Source: Vibrio sp. SNU_ST1 | GTDB taxonomy: Bacteria; Pseudomonadota; Gammaproteobacteria; Enterobacterales; Vibrionaceae | Assembly (NCBI RefSeq): GCF_030563405.1 | Contig: NZ_CP130748.1 | Location: 1,922,001 to 1,986,000, forward strand | Length of the DNA: 64,000 nt | Direction: 5' to 3' | Shown here: one piece after another, positions 44,823-57,453 of the stretch | How positions within the stretch are numbered: the stretch's first letter is position 1 | Layout of the letters: every line of letters starts with the position of its first letter | The notes under the pieces: model-generated | What the model saw: only the letters and a program-made list of their open reading frames with translations | Database searches by the model: none | Told to the model about the DNA's origin: nothing | Position numbers and translations under genes: made by a program

Positions 44823-45014
44823 ATGAACGAACTACTGACAAGCGCCATGGAACAGAAACAACGAACAACAGTGACCAGTTTATTCGCAAGGAATGGATTT
44901 AAGATCGCTGCCACTGATTTTGATGATGTGACTTTCGAACGAGAAAGTGTGTTGGTCAATGTTCGTTTTGATGCATCTTCAAACGTTGAATCGATTTCGG
45001 TTCTAAACAACTAG
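44823..45014 (+). CDS. Small hypothetical protein (63 residues)
   Basis: It starts MNELLTSAMEQKQRTTVTSL with GGAG 7 bases upstream of the ATG, and carries an acidic-aromatic middle ATDFDDVTFERESVLVNVRF. No family recognised. A hairpin follows. Placement, ribosome binding site and coding pattern make it plausible. Confidence 0.55.
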   Translation: MNELLTSAMEQKQRTTVTSLFARNGFKIAATDFDDVTFERESVLVNVRFDASSNVESISVLNN

Positions 45015-45042
45015 CAAGATCACAACAGCCAGAAACCATTTA

Positions 45043-45065
45043 CAGCCCGAGTTCATGCTCGGGCT
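45043..45065. terminator. Hairpin between convergent small gene and nrdF
   Basis: An 8-bp GC-rich stem (AGCCCGAG at 45043 with CTCGGGCT ending 45065) with a TTCATG-type loop; the T-tract is weak on the plus side. Confidence 0.6.
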
Positions 45066-45071
45066 ATTCGT

Positions 45072-48184
<3,113 letters not shown>

Positions 48185-48192
<8 letters not shown>

Positions 48193-48583
48193 GATGTTTC
48201 CAAAATTGTTCTAACCCATTTGTCACGATATCAATATCGCTCTGGGTTCCAGATAGTTCGAAACGATACAAAAGCGGAACGTTGCACTTTTCAGCGACAA
48301 TGGCACCTCCGCGAGCAAAAAGAGCTCCAAAGTTTCGATTTCCCGAAGCAATCACACCTTTGATCAAAGCTCGATTGTTCGGGTTATTCAATAGACTTAT
48401 AACGGAGTTAGGCACAGCTCCTCGCCCCTCACCATCGGCATAAGTCGGGCATATGAGTACGAATGGTTGCTCGATCTCTAGCGTCCTTTCATTGGCCTCA
48501 GTAGGAAGCCTGATCGCAGGCATTCCAAGCTGTTCGACAAACCGCTTCGTATTCCCTGAAGCGCTAGAGTAGTAAACAATCAT
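48185..48583 (-). CDS. nrdI: Flavodoxin-like NrdI
   Basis: A 132-residue flavodoxin with the FMN phosphate loop [10 protein letters not shown] and [18 protein letters not shown]. It supplies superoxide to assemble the NrdF Mn(III)2-tyrosyl cofactor. It overlaps nrdE (8 bp) and nrdH (1 bp, TAATG), so it is translated with both. Confidence 0.95.
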
Positions 48584-48804
48584 TAACCCAACGCGCTGAT
48601 CATGTCAGGTCTAAAACCAGACCAATGGCGGTCATTGGCAACAACCACGGGTGCTTGTCGATAACCCATTGATTGAACCCTTTCCATTGCGATTTCATCA
48701 CACGTTAAATCAACAACTGTATGCTCAATACCTTTGCTCTGTAACGCCTTAACCGTTGCTGTGCATTGCACACACTGTGGCTTGGAATAAACGATGACAT
48801 CCAT
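48583..48804 (-). CDS. nrdH: Glutaredoxin-like NrdH
   Basis: A 73-residue redoxin with the CVQC active site and the RQAPVVV cis-Pro motif, ending SGFRPDMI as in NrdH. It is the electron donor for NrdE. It starts at the ATG at 48804 with GAGG 9 bases upstream. It is the first gene of the operon. Confidence 0.95.
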   Translation of the reverse strand: MDVIVYSKPQCVQCTATVKALQSKGIEHTVVDLTCDEIAMERVQSMGYRQAPVVVANDRHWSGFRPDMISALG

Positions 48805-48825
48805 ATTATACAACCTCATTTAAAT

Positions 48826-48844
48826 CTTAATGATAATCATTACT
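48826..48844. promoter_or_regulatory. Fur-box-like site at the nrdHIEF promoter
   Basis: CTTAATGATAATCATTACT matches the Fur consensus at about 15 of 19 positions, including the central TAATGATAATCATTA. It lies just upstream of nrdH. Confidence 0.75.
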
Positions 48845-48935
48845 AAATATATTGGCACATATAGTATTTAGGTTTTATATTTTGTCAACATATTGATTCC
48901 AACCCTAAAGACCATAGACAATACATGGTTGATAT

Positions 48936-48954
48936 GCAAATGATAATCAATATC
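48936..48954. promoter_or_regulatory. Fur-box-like site at the suf promoter
   Basis: GCAAATGATAATCAATATC matches the Fur consensus at about 16 of 19 positions. It lies 35 bases before the sufA GTG, so it fits iron repression of suf. Confidence 0.75.
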
Positions 48955-48988
48955 ATCAGTTACCACTAGTCAAATATGGAGCAGTAAG

Positions 48989-49357
48989 GTGAGTATTCCG
49001 AGTTCCGGTTCTAATGACATATCCATACATGATATGGAGTGGCAGGGCGTCACTTTAAGCGAAAGTGCCGCAAACAGAATTTCCCAATTATCACATGGAC
49101 AAAAGCATTTCCACCTCACGGTTAAGTCCTCTGGCTGTACGGGTTTTGCATATGAAGTGACACTGATCGATTCGCCATCCGATGATGACATCAAATACGA
49201 ATCGCATAACGTCATTTTCTATATTGCGCTCAAAGCCCTACCTATGATCGACGGCACTGAGATCGACTTTGTGCGACAGGGTTTAAACAGTAATTTTGTA
49301 TACAATAATCCCAAAGTGAAGAACCTTTGTGGATGTGGCGAGAGTTTTGGAGTTTAA
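48989..49357 (+). CDS. sufA: A-type Fe-S carrier SufA
   Basis: A 122-residue HesB/IscA-family protein with the Cys motif [11 protein letters not shown] and the C-terminal [11 protein letters not shown]. It carries assembled Fe-S clusters to targets. The start is GTG, chosen because GGAG lies 7 bases upstream and the alignment starts here. It is the first gene of sufABCDSE. Confidence 0.9.
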   Translation: MSIPSSGSNDISIHDMEWQGVTLSESAANRISQLSHGQKHFHLTVKSSGCTGFAYEVTLIDSPSDDDIKYESHNVIFYIALKALPMIDGTEIDFVRQGLNSNFVYNNPKVKNLCGCGESFGV

Positions 49358-49359
49358 CC

Positions 49360-50820
49360 ATGTGCGCACTAGAAACGCAGCCTGAAGTTGAAGAAATGCT
49401 GCAGAGCAGCCACTATCGTGAAGGTTTTTACACTGAGTTATCTTCTGATACTTTGTCGAAGGGAATCAACGAACAAGTCGTTCGAGCAATCTCCGCAAAA
49501 CGTAACGAACCCGAATGGATGTTGGAGTTTCGTCTCAAAGCATTCCGTAAATGGCAAACAATGGAGGAACCACATTGGTTAAAAGCCGATTATCCAGACC
49601 TCAATTACCAAGATTACAGTTACTACTCCGCGCCAAGTTGCTCTAGCTGTGACAAAGATAGCGGTGATGGCTCAAATGAATTTTTGACTGAAGAAGTCGA
49701 GACAGCCTTTGAAACACTGGGGATTCCAGTTAGAGAAGGTTCAGAAATTGCTGTCGATGCAATCTTCGATTCAGTTTCCGTCACCACTACCTATCAAAAC
49801 GAACTGAAAGAACTCGGGATCATCTTCTGTTCATTCAGCGAAGCTATCCAAGAATACCCTGAACTTGTGCAGCAATACTTAGGCACCGTTGTTCCACCTG
49901 AAGATAACTTCTTTGCGGCTTTGAATGCCTCTGTTGCCTCTGACGGCACTTTTGTTTACATCCCGAAAGGTGTGAGATGCCCAAGAGAACTCTCTACCTA
50001 CTTTCGAATAAACCAAGCAAAAACAGGCCAGTTTGAAAGAACAATTTTAGTGGCTGATGAGGACTCATACGTCAGCTACATTGAAGGTTGCTCTGCCCCG
50101 ATGAGAGATACCTATCAGCTTCACGCCGCGGTCGTAGAAGTGATCATCCATAAACGAGCTGAAGTTAAATATTCCACGGTACAAAACTGGTTCTCGGGAG
50201 AAGAGGATTCACAAGGCGGCATACTTAACTTCGTAACCAAACGTGCGGTTTGCGAAGGCGAGTACAGCAAAATGTCTTGGACTCAATCAGAAACAGGTTC
50301 TGCGATAACGTGGAAGTACCCAAGCGTGATTCTCAAAGGAGACTACTCTGTCGGTGAGTTTTTCTCCGTTGCTTTAACGAATGGCGTTCAACAAGCCGAT
50401 ACCGGGACTAAGATGGTTCATATAGGAAAACACTCTCGCTCTACCATCATTTCAAAAGGGATTTCAGCAGGCAAAAGCCAGAACAGTTACCGAGGGCTGG
50501 TTAAAGTCACTCCTAACGCAGAAGGTGCGAGAAACTTCACTCAGTGCGATTCAATGTTAATCGGCGCTGAATGTGGGGCTCACACTTTTCCTTATATCGA
50601 AGTCAAAAATCCATCCGCTCACGTTGAACACGAAGCGACAACCTCTCGAATAGGCCAAGATCAACTGTTTTACTGCACCCAACGAGGGATCAGTGAAGAC
50701 AACGCCATATCCATGATCGTCAATGGTTTTTGTAAAGACGTATTTTCAGAATTACCTCTCGAATTCGCTGTTGAAGCGCAGAAACTTCTATCAATCAGCC
50801 TCGAGCATAGTGTGGGATAA
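49360..50820 (+). CDS. sufB: Fe-S scaffold SufB
   Basis: 486 residues. The C-terminal beta-helix has [20 protein letters not shown] and [20 protein letters not shown], with the cluster Cys region typical of SufB. It builds the cluster on the SufBC2D complex. ATG at 49360 with GGAG upstream; only 2 bp separate it from sufA. Confidence 0.95.
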   Translation: MCALETQPEVEEMLQSSHYREGFYTELSSDTLSKGINEQVVRAISAKRNEPEWMLEFRLKAFRKWQTMEEPHWLKADYPDLNYQDYSYYSAPSCSSCDKDSGDGSNEFLTEEVETAFETLGIPVREGSEIAVDAIFDSVSVTTTYQNELKELGIIFCSFSEAIQEYPELVQQYLGTVVPPEDNFFAALNASVASDGTFVYIPKGVRCPRELSTYFRINQAKTGQFERTILVADEDSYVSYIEGCSAPMRDTYQLHAAVVEVIIHKRAEVKYSTVQNWFSGEEDSQGGILNFVTKRAVCEGEYSKMSWTQSETGSAITWKYPSVILKGDYSVGEFFSVALTNGVQQADTGTKMVHIGKHSRSTIISKGISAGKSQNSYRGLVKVTPNAEGARNFTQCDSMLIGAECGAHTFPYIEVKNPSAHVEHEATTSRIGQDQLFYCTQRGISEDNAISMIVNGFCKDVFSELPLEFAVEAQKLLSISLEHSVG

Positions 50821-50821
50821 A

Positions 50822-51568
50822 ATGTTAGAAATTAAAGATTTACATGTCAGCGTTGAAGAAAATACTATCCTAAAGGGAATTAACTTAATCGTTAAGCCTG
50901 GTGAAGTTCACGCAATTATGGGACCTAATGGTTCAGGGAAAAGCACCCTATCCGCCACACTGGCCGGCAAAGATGACTACGAAGTCGTCAGTGGTGAGAT
51001 TGTTTTCAAAGGTCGAGATCTTATAGAGCTTGATCCAGAAGAGAGAGCCGGTGAAGGCGTGTTTTTGGCTTTTCAGTACCCTGTCGAAATTCCAGGTGTA
51101 AGTAACAAACTCTTTCTAAATACGGCTCTCAATGAGGTTCGCGAATACCGAGGCTTAGAACCGATCGATCGCTTTGACTTTGAAGATCTATTGGAAGAAA
51201 AAGCGCAATTGTTGAAGATGCCAGCAAATTTACTCCAACGCTCTGTCAATGAGGGGTTCTCTGGGGGAGAGAAAAAACGTAATGACATTCTACAAATGGC
51301 GGTGCTTTCACCCGACCTTTGTATACTAGACGAGACTGACTCAGGTCTAGATATTGATGCCCTTAAAGCCGTCTCTGAAGGTGTAAACGCGCTACAGAAT
51401 GAACAACGAGCTTTCATTTTAGTCACGCACTATCAACGTATCCTCAATTACATCAAACCAGATTTCGTGCACGTGTTGTACCAAGGAAAGATTGTGAAAT
51501 CTGGTGACCACACGTTAGCTCAAGAATTAGAAGAGAAAGGCTATGGGTGGATCATTGATGAACAATAA
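50822..51568 (+). CDS. sufC: Fe-S assembly ATPase SufC
   Basis: A 248-residue ABC-like ATPase with Walker A MGPNGSGKSTLSATLAG, signature NEGFSGGEKKRNDILQMAVL and Walker B CILDETDSGLDIDALK. It powers the SufBCD scaffold. It starts right after the sufB stop. Confidence 0.95.
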   Translation: MLEIKDLHVSVEENTILKGINLIVKPGEVHAIMGPNGSGKSTLSATLAGKDDYEVVSGEIVFKGRDLIELDPEERAGEGVFLAFQYPVEIPGVSNKLFLNTALNEVREYRGLEPIDRFDFEDLLEEKAQLLKMPANLLQRSVNEGFSGGEKKRNDILQMAVLSPDLCILDETDSGLDIDALKAVSEGVNALQNEQRAFILVTHYQRILNYIKPDFVHVLYQGKIVKSGDHTLAQELEEKGYGWIIDEQ

Positions 51569-52814
51569 ACATTCATTGCTTGATTCATTTGAAACTCTTG
51601 TTCGACCGCATGAGTGGCAAAAAAAACAATGGTCTAAATTGCTTGGGGTTGAGCTACCGTCCCCTCAACATGAGGACTGGAAATACACGTCTCTTGACCG
51701 ATTAAACGAACTAGAGCTAAGCAGTGCACCACAGCAGTCGACAGCTAACACGCCATACAACAAATTCAGTTTAGACATTGATGCTTATCGATTAGTCTTC
51801 GTCGACGGCTTCTTTTTAGCTCGATACTCCGACTGGATCCCAAAAGTTCGAGTGACTCCCATCTGCGCGCTCTCTCCAATTGAAATCGATGAGCTATCTC
51901 GTTCAATAAAGCCTGACGCTTTTACCTATATTACTGATGCTACCGCTTCAAGTGGCATATTAATCGAAGTCGAAGCTAACACGCAGATATCAAAACCTAT
52001 TTATCTTCTGCATATCAATTCCGAAAAACAAGGTGATGTATCAAGCTACAGAAGCCATATTGAAGTCGCAGATCATGCGGAAGTCACCGTCATCGAACAC
52101 CATGTTTCACAAGGTAGTGGTAGAGGCGTAACATTATCTCGCTTAACACAACACGTTGGTTGTGGTGCTCACTATCATCACACTAAAATTGTCGAAGAGG
52201 CCTTAAACCAACATCACTTCGGTCATAACGATTTGGTGGTTAATGCGCATGCTAGCGCCTACTCTTGTTGCTTGCTCTACTCAGGCCAATTGATACGACA
52301 TCAAGTAAGTTCCGAACTAACTGGTGAACAAGGTTTTGTCGCTATGGACAGTATTTCCTTACCTCAAGGTGAGGCAGTTTTTGATTCTCGTACGTATTTA
52401 AAGCACAACTCTCCCCACTGCCAAAGTGAACAAAATCATAAAACCATCGCTCGTAACCAATCTAAGTCTGTTTTCGACGGCATGATCTATGTTGACCCTG
52501 CCGCGCAAAAAACAGACGGACAAATGGACACCCACAGTCTGATTCTAGGCGATGACGCCCAAGTTAACTCTAAACCTCAATTAGAGATTTATGCCGATGA
52601 TGTTAAATGCAGCCATGGTGCAACAACAGGGCAAATCGACCCAAACCAAATCAACTACTTACGCTCTAGAGGTATACCAAAAGAACGAGCCGAACACATG
52701 ATTACATCTGCGTTTGTCATTGACGTTACCGATAGAATTAAACACCTCGCCCTAAGACAATCTGCGATAGATAAAATCAATGCGTCACTCAATAAAGGAT
52801 GTCCTAATGACTGA
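51558..52814 (+). CDS. sufD: Fe-S scaffold partner SufD
   Basis: 418 residues, with the SufB-like beta-helix core, HNSPHCQSEQNHKTIARNQS and RSRGIPKERAEHMITSAFVI. It forms the SufBC2D complex and aids iron entry. It overlaps sufC by 11 bp. Confidence 0.93.
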   Translation: MNNKHSLLDSFETLVRPHEWQKKQWSKLLGVELPSPQHEDWKYTSLDRLNELELSSAPQQSTANTPYNKFSLDIDAYRLVFVDGFFLARYSDWIPKVRVTPICALSPIEIDELSRSIKPDAFTYITDATASSGILIEVEANTQISKPIYLLHINSEKQGDVSSYRSHIEVADHAEVTVIEHHVSQGSGRGVTLSRLTQHVGCGAHYHHTKIVEEALNQHHFGHNDLVVNAHASAYSCCLLYSGQLIRHQVSSELTGEQGFVAMDSISLPQGEAVFDSRTYLKHNSPHCQSEQNHKTIARNQSKSVFDGMIYVDPAAQKTDGQMDTHSLILGDDAQVNSKPQLEIYADDVKCSHGATTGQIDPNQINYLRSRGIPKERAEHMITSAFVIDVTDRIKHLALRQSAIDKINASLNKGCPND

Positions 52815-54039
52815 TTCGAGCGAAAAGATAAGCCCTTGGTTTAACGACTTCCCGGCTCTAAGAACTCAAGTTTACGACAAGCCTTTGGTCTATTTAGACA
52901 GTGCTGCGACTGCCCAAACCCCTCAAGTCGTAATCGACCGCATGACTCAGTTTTATCAACATGATTATGCGAGTGTTCATCGCGGTGTGCATTACCTAAG
53001 CTCTAAAGCAACCGAAGAAATGGAACAAGTCAGAGAAAAACTTGCTCAGTTCATTTCAGCTAAATCCCGAGAAAGTATTGTTTTCACCAAAGGGACGACT
53101 GAGGCCATCAATCTCGTTGCTAATAGCTATTTACGCCCTAGGTTAAAAGCGGGGGACGAAATCATCGTGACGGAAATGGAGCATCACGCCAACCTTGTTC
53201 CCTGGCAGATGCTTTCTGAAATTTATAATGTCAACATTCGTGTTTGGCCAATGGCAAAAAATGGCTATTTGAATCTCAACGACCTTGTATCGTTAATGAA
53301 TACAAAGACAAAACTGCTGGCGATTAGCCACGTATCGAATGTTCTAGGCCGTGTAAACCCAATTAAAACGATAGTCAAAGCTGCGCATAAAGCAAAAGTC
53401 CCCGTGTTAGTCGACGGGGCTCAAGCTGTCATGCACGATCAAGTCAATGTGACGGATCTCGATTGTGATTTCTACGCCTTCTCTGGACACAAATTGTATG
53501 GCCCGACAGGCATCGGCGTGCTTTACGCAAAAAAAACACACCTCGACAACATGGTGCCATGGGAAGGCGGCGGAGCCATGATCGATCAAGTTACACTGCC
53601 TTTGGGAACCTCGTTTGGCCAAGCTCCGTGGAAGTTCGAAGCGGGCACTCCGAATATTGCAGGCATTTTAGGTTTAGGCGCCGCTCTAGACTACATAGAA
53701 GCTATCGGCTTCAAAGAGATCTCTGACTATGAAAAAAATGTAATGAATTATTTGGTGGAGAGCATTAGACAGATACCAGCAATAGAGGTCTATGGCGATG
53801 ATGATAACCGCACGGGCGTTTTGGCTTTTAATATGAAAAATCAACACTCTTTTGATGTGGGTTCATTCTTAGATAGATATGGTATTGCGATTCGTACCGG
53901 GCATCTCTGTGCAATGCCCCTTATAAAACGACTCGGTCAAAACTCGCTGTGTCGCGCATCGATTGGCATGTACACAAGGCCCAAAGACATAGACGCCTTG
54001 TGCCAATCACTAAAACGAATCCACCAACTGTTAAGGTAA
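52807..54039 (+). CDS. sufS: Cysteine desulfurase SufS
   Basis: A 410-residue PLP enzyme: TEMEHHANLVPWQ, DFYAFSGHKLYGPTG with the Schiff-base Lys, and RTGHLCAMPL with the catalytic Cys. It supplies sulfur to SufE. It overlaps sufD by 8 bp. Confidence 0.95.
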   Translation: MTDSSEKISPWFNDFPALRTQVYDKPLVYLDSAATAQTPQVVIDRMTQFYQHDYASVHRGVHYLSSKATEEMEQVREKLAQFISAKSRESIVFTKGTTEAINLVANSYLRPRLKAGDEIIVTEMEHHANLVPWQMLSEIYNVNIRVWPMAKNGYLNLNDLVSLMNTKTKLLAISHVSNVLGRVNPIKTIVKAAHKAKVPVLVDGAQAVMHDQVNVTDLDCDFYAFSGHKLYGPTGIGVLYAKKTHLDNMVPWEGGGAMIDQVTLPLGTSFGQAPWKFEAGTPNIAGILGLGAALDYIEAIGFKEISDYEKNVMNYLVESIRQIPAIEVYGDDDNRTGVLAFNMKNQHSFDVGSFLDRYGIAIRTGHLCAMPLIKRLGQNSLCRASIGMYTRPKDIDALCQSLKRIHQLLR

Positions 54040-54042
54040 CTT

Positions 54043-54444
54043 ATGTCCCCTGAAAAGCTCCAGAAAAACTTCGAGCGATGCGCTGACTGGGAAGAACGTT
54101 ATATGTATTTGATAGAATTGGGCGACCGATTAGAGCCCTTCCCTGTGACAAAGATGAATAAAACACATCTTATCGCAGGCTGCCAAAGTAATGTATGGCT
54201 AGATCTTTCCATCAGTCAACAGAACAAAATGTCGATACAAGCGACCAGCGATTCTTCACTAGTTAAAGGTTTGTTGGCATTGGTGTTGATCGCCTATAAC
54301 AACCAAGAACCCGCTAGCGTTCTAGAGTTCGATATTAAAGACTGGTTTCGCCAGCTAGATCTAAAATCTCAGCTTAGCGCCAGTCGGAGTCAAGGCTTAG
54401 AGGCCATAATAAAACATATTCGGTGTCACGCTCGGACTGTTTAA
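54043..54444 (+). CDS. sufE: Sulfur acceptor SufE
   Basis: A 133-residue SufE with the Cys loop HLIAGCQSNVW. It receives persulfide from SufS and passes it to SufB. It is the last gene of the operon. A weak hairpin (CGGACTG/CAGTCCG) follows at 54433-54466. Confidence 0.93.
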   Translation: MSPEKLQKNFERCADWEERYMYLIELGDRLEPFPVTKMNKTHLIAGCQSNVWLDLSISQQNKMSIQATSDSSLVKGLLALVLIAYNNQEPASVLEFDIKDWFRQLDLKSQLSASRSQGLEAIIKHIRCHARTV

Positions 54445-54711
54445 CCGCTCAATACACGACAGTCCGGGATCATTAGACCACACAAGGGTTACCGCCCTAG
54501 CGATAGTGTCTATGCTCTGGTTAAAGGTGTTTCCTAGCATCTATTGCATCGTGCATTTCTGACGTGTTTTACAAGAAACAGGTCATTTACAAGAAGCAAG
54601 TAAAGAGTTTCGTGTTATTAAGTTTTGGTACATGACTATGATCACCGTTCTCAATAATACGTATCGATAACTCTAAACAAATCCCCCCTCTATAACAATG
54701 GAGAACAACGT

Positions 54712-55164
54712 ATGTCTTTACGAATAATCGCAACAACGATAGCTCTTATTGGTGCCAGTTTTACCGCTCAAGCGAACTCGGAATGTGAAGTATCGATTGA
54801 TGCCAGTGATCAAATGAAGTTTTCAACCGATATTTTAAGTGTCCCTTCAAGTTGCAAGGAAGTAAAAGTAACGCTAAACCACACAGGCTCCCTGCCAGCA
54901 CAATCAATGGGGCACAATATTGTGATAACAGATACAGCGTTATTCCAAGCCGTGGGGATCGATGGCATGTCAGCAGGTATCGACAACAACTATGTTAAGC
55001 CTAATGATAACCGCGTTTACGCGTTTACAAGAATCATTGGCGGTGGCGAATCTACTTCTGTTACCTTCAGCACCGAGAAGATGAAAGCGGGTGGCGATTA
55101 CTCCTTTATTTGTTCTTTCCCTGGTCACTGGGCAATCATGAGAGGAAAATTTGAATTCAAATAA
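54712..55164 (+). CDS. azu: Azurin (blue copper protein)
   Basis: 150 residues with a signal peptide ending TAQAN. The mature protein has GHNIVI (copper His46), SFICSFPGHWAIMRG (Cys112, His117, Met121) and the early disulfide CEVS/SSCKE. It is a periplasmic electron carrier, probably for respiratory or oxidative-stress routes. Own ribosome site GGAG; separated by about 270 bp from suf. Confidence 0.95.
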   Translation: MSLRIIATTIALIGASFTAQANSECEVSIDASDQMKFSTDILSVPSSCKEVKVTLNHTGSLPAQSMGHNIVITDTALFQAVGIDGMSAGIDNNYVKPNDNRVYAFTRIIGGGESTSVTFSTEKMKAGGDYSFICSFPGHWAIMRGKFEFK

Positions 55165-55207
55165 AATATACGCTCTTTATTTCTTTTACGTTTAAAGTAA
55201 CGAACAT

Positions 55208-55272
<65 letters not shown>

Positions 55273-55273
55273 A

Positions 55274-57157
55274 TTACAGCTTAAAACGGCTGATTTCATT
55301 TTCTAGTTCGTTAGATAGTTCAGAAAGCTGAGCAGCTTGTTCTGCTGCTTGGTGCGCTTCGCCTGCAAGCTCGTTGGACACGTCACGAATCCCTTCGGTG
55401 TTACGAGTAATCTCAGACGTTACTGACGCTTGCTCTTCTGCAGCAGAAGCGATTTGAGTCGCCATATCACTGATACGTTCAACAGCAGCATGAATTTGCG
55501 TTAAGCTAGCGGCCGCTGAGTTTGAGTCATCAACACTGGTTTCAGCAAGCGTTCGGCTATCGTTCATGATACTTACCGCTTTGCCCGTTGTACCTTGCAG
55601 TAATTCAATCGTTTGTTGAATTTCTTGTGTTGAGCCGTGTGTACGTTGGCTCAAAACTCTCACTTCATCAGCAACAACCGCGAAACCGCGACCTTGTTCG
55701 CCAGCACGTGCAGCTTCAATCGCCGCATTAAGTGCAAGTAAGTTAGTTTGTTCAGCAATGCCTTGAATGTTAGACAAGATAGCGTTGATGCTATTGCCGT
55801 GCTCTTCAAGCTCTAGAATCACGTTTGTTGCAACTTGAACTTCTTGCGCAAGATTTTGGATTGAGCTTTGAGTCTGGTTCACTTGACCCGTACCGTGTTC
55901 ACAAGCGCCAACGGCCTCAGATGAATTCTGTGCAGTTTGATCAGCATTACCTGCAATCTCTTGTGTTGCTGCAGCCATTTCGTTCACGGCTGTTGCTACC
56001 ATATTGATTTCGTCTTGTTGCATCTGAATGCGAGCGCTACGCTCTTCAGCTTGAGAAGCAGTTTGACGTGCTTGGTTACCCAATGCAGCAGACACTTCAC
56101 TTAGCTTGAGTACCATGGTGTGCATATTGCCCACAAAATGGTTGAAATTTGCCGCAAGTTTACCAATTTCGTCATCACTTTTAAGCTCAAGACGTTGAGT
56201 TAAGTCTCCCTCGCCCGAAGCAATTTCTTCAAGAGCCGCTGAAACGCGGTTTAAGTCGCGGAATAGGAAACTAACCAGCATAGAAACCAACACGATAACG
56301 ATCAGAGTAATTACAACCGCTGTAGTAATGAGTTGCGTAAGAAGTATTGAGTGATTCGCTTCTTCAGTCGCACGATCCATTTGAACCGCAAAAATCCAGT
56401 TAGTGTTAGGCACCTTCGTGAAGTAAAGCAACTTCTCAGCGCCGCGTTCTTTGATAATCTCGATGCTACCCGTACTTACGGCGTTTTCGATGATAGGCAT
56501 AGAGATATCGTTTGAAAGCTGGCTTACAGGCTTAAGGCTCAATGCTGAGTCTGGGTGTGCTAGGAATGTGCCGTCAGAGGCATCAATGAGCATTGCGTAA
56601 GCGTTGTCACCAACATCTAAACTGATTACATCGTTGACGAGCTGATCAATAAGTACATCCGCACCAACAACGCCAACAAGCTTACCGTTATGACGAACAG
56701 GTTCAGCAATCGTAACTAGAAGCGCTTGGGTGATCGCATCTTGGTAAGCCGTGGTAATGATTTGCTTGCCTGCAGCGTTTGCTTCTTGGTACCAAGGACG
56801 TTGACGAGGATCGTAACCAGCACGATTACGTTCAGGATGTGAACGGTACATTCCGCCTTCTGGAGTACCTAAAAAGATATCGTCAAAGCCACCCGCTACA
56901 CGAGCTTGCTTAAGGAAAGGAACAACATCATCCTCTCGTGAAAAGTCATTAAACGCTGATGCGATATCCGTGCGAATATCAATCCAGTTTTTAATACCTT
57001 CAGATGCAGCTTCAGATACGCTTTCAGCTCGTTGGTATACGCCATTACGAGTCTCTTCAAATAATTGGTTTGCTGATAACCAAGTCAAGGCTGTTGCCAT
57101 GACGATAACAGCAGATAGGCTAGCACCTATCAATTTCTGCTTAAGTGTTAATTTCAT
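55274..57157 (-). CDS. Methyl-accepting chemotaxis protein with dCache_1 sensor
   Basis: A 627-residue receptor: N-terminal helix, periplasmic double-Cache domain with [20 protein letters not shown] and [11 protein letters not shown], which are the residues of the amino-acid-binding dCache group, a second helix (275-300), HAMP, and an MCP signalling domain with [20 protein letters not shown] at its tip. Probably senses amino acids or taurine-like ligands. A terminator and TATC repeat follow its stop. Confidence 0.93.
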   Translation of the reverse strand: MKLTLKQKLIGASLSAVIVMATALTWLSANQLFEETRNGVYQRAESVSEAASEGIKNWIDIRTDIASAFNDFSREDDVVPFLKQARVAGGFDDIFLGTPEGGMYRSHPERNRAGYDPRQRPWYQEANAAGKQIITTAYQDAITQALLVTIAEPVRHNGKLVGVVGADVLIDQLVNDVISLDVGDNAYAMLIDASDGTFLAHPDSALSLKPVSQLSNDISMPIIENAVSTGSIEIIKERGAEKLLYFTKVPNTNWIFAVQMDRATEEANHSILLTQLITTAVVITLIVIVLVSMLVSFLFRDLNRVSAALEEIASGEGDLTQRLELKSDDEIGKLAANFNHFVGNMHTMVLKLSEVSAALGNQARQTASQAEERSARIQMQQDEINMVATAVNEMAAATQEIAGNADQTAQNSSEAVGACEHGTGQVNQTQSSIQNLAQEVQVATNVILELEEHGNSINAILSNIQGIAEQTNLLALNAAIEAARAGEQGRGFAVVADEVRVLSQRTHGSTQEIQQTIELLQGTTGKAVSIMNDSRTLAETSVDDSNSAAASLTQIHAAVERISDMATQIASAAEEQASVTSEITRNTEGIRDVSNELAGEAHQAAEQAAQLSELSNELENEISRFKL

Positions 57158-57367
57158 TAGTAAGTTTCACGAGTGGTGGAAAATCTAGCGAATACTACCC
57201 AATTTAAGCAAACGATTCGAGCTATTTCACAGTTTCACACCACATTATATTTACAATAAAACCAAAAGCTTAGCTTTCGCCAATTACTTGGCTTTTCGCC
57301 AAATTCAAGGCGCCATTTCAACGATGATCCCTACGATATATACAGTCTTACAGGCTGTAAAATGGAT

Positions 57368-57402
57368 AAAAAAAAGGCAGGAGAGTTTCCTCTTCTGCCT
57401 TT
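57368..57402 (-). terminator. Terminator of the first BCCT gene
   Basis: AAAGGCAG (57373-57380) pairs with CTGCCTTT (57395-57402), with an A8 run on the left that gives a minus-strand T-tract. Confidence 0.75.
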
Positions 57403-57453
57403 GTTTTACTTTATATTCGACATCAAAAAATGAAACATCGAATAGTACGTAGT

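Noticed and set aside
48845..48880. NrdR boxes upstream of nrdH
   Set aside because: Only one poor match (ACTATATGTG on the minus strand) was seen; the usual pair at fixed spacing is absent.
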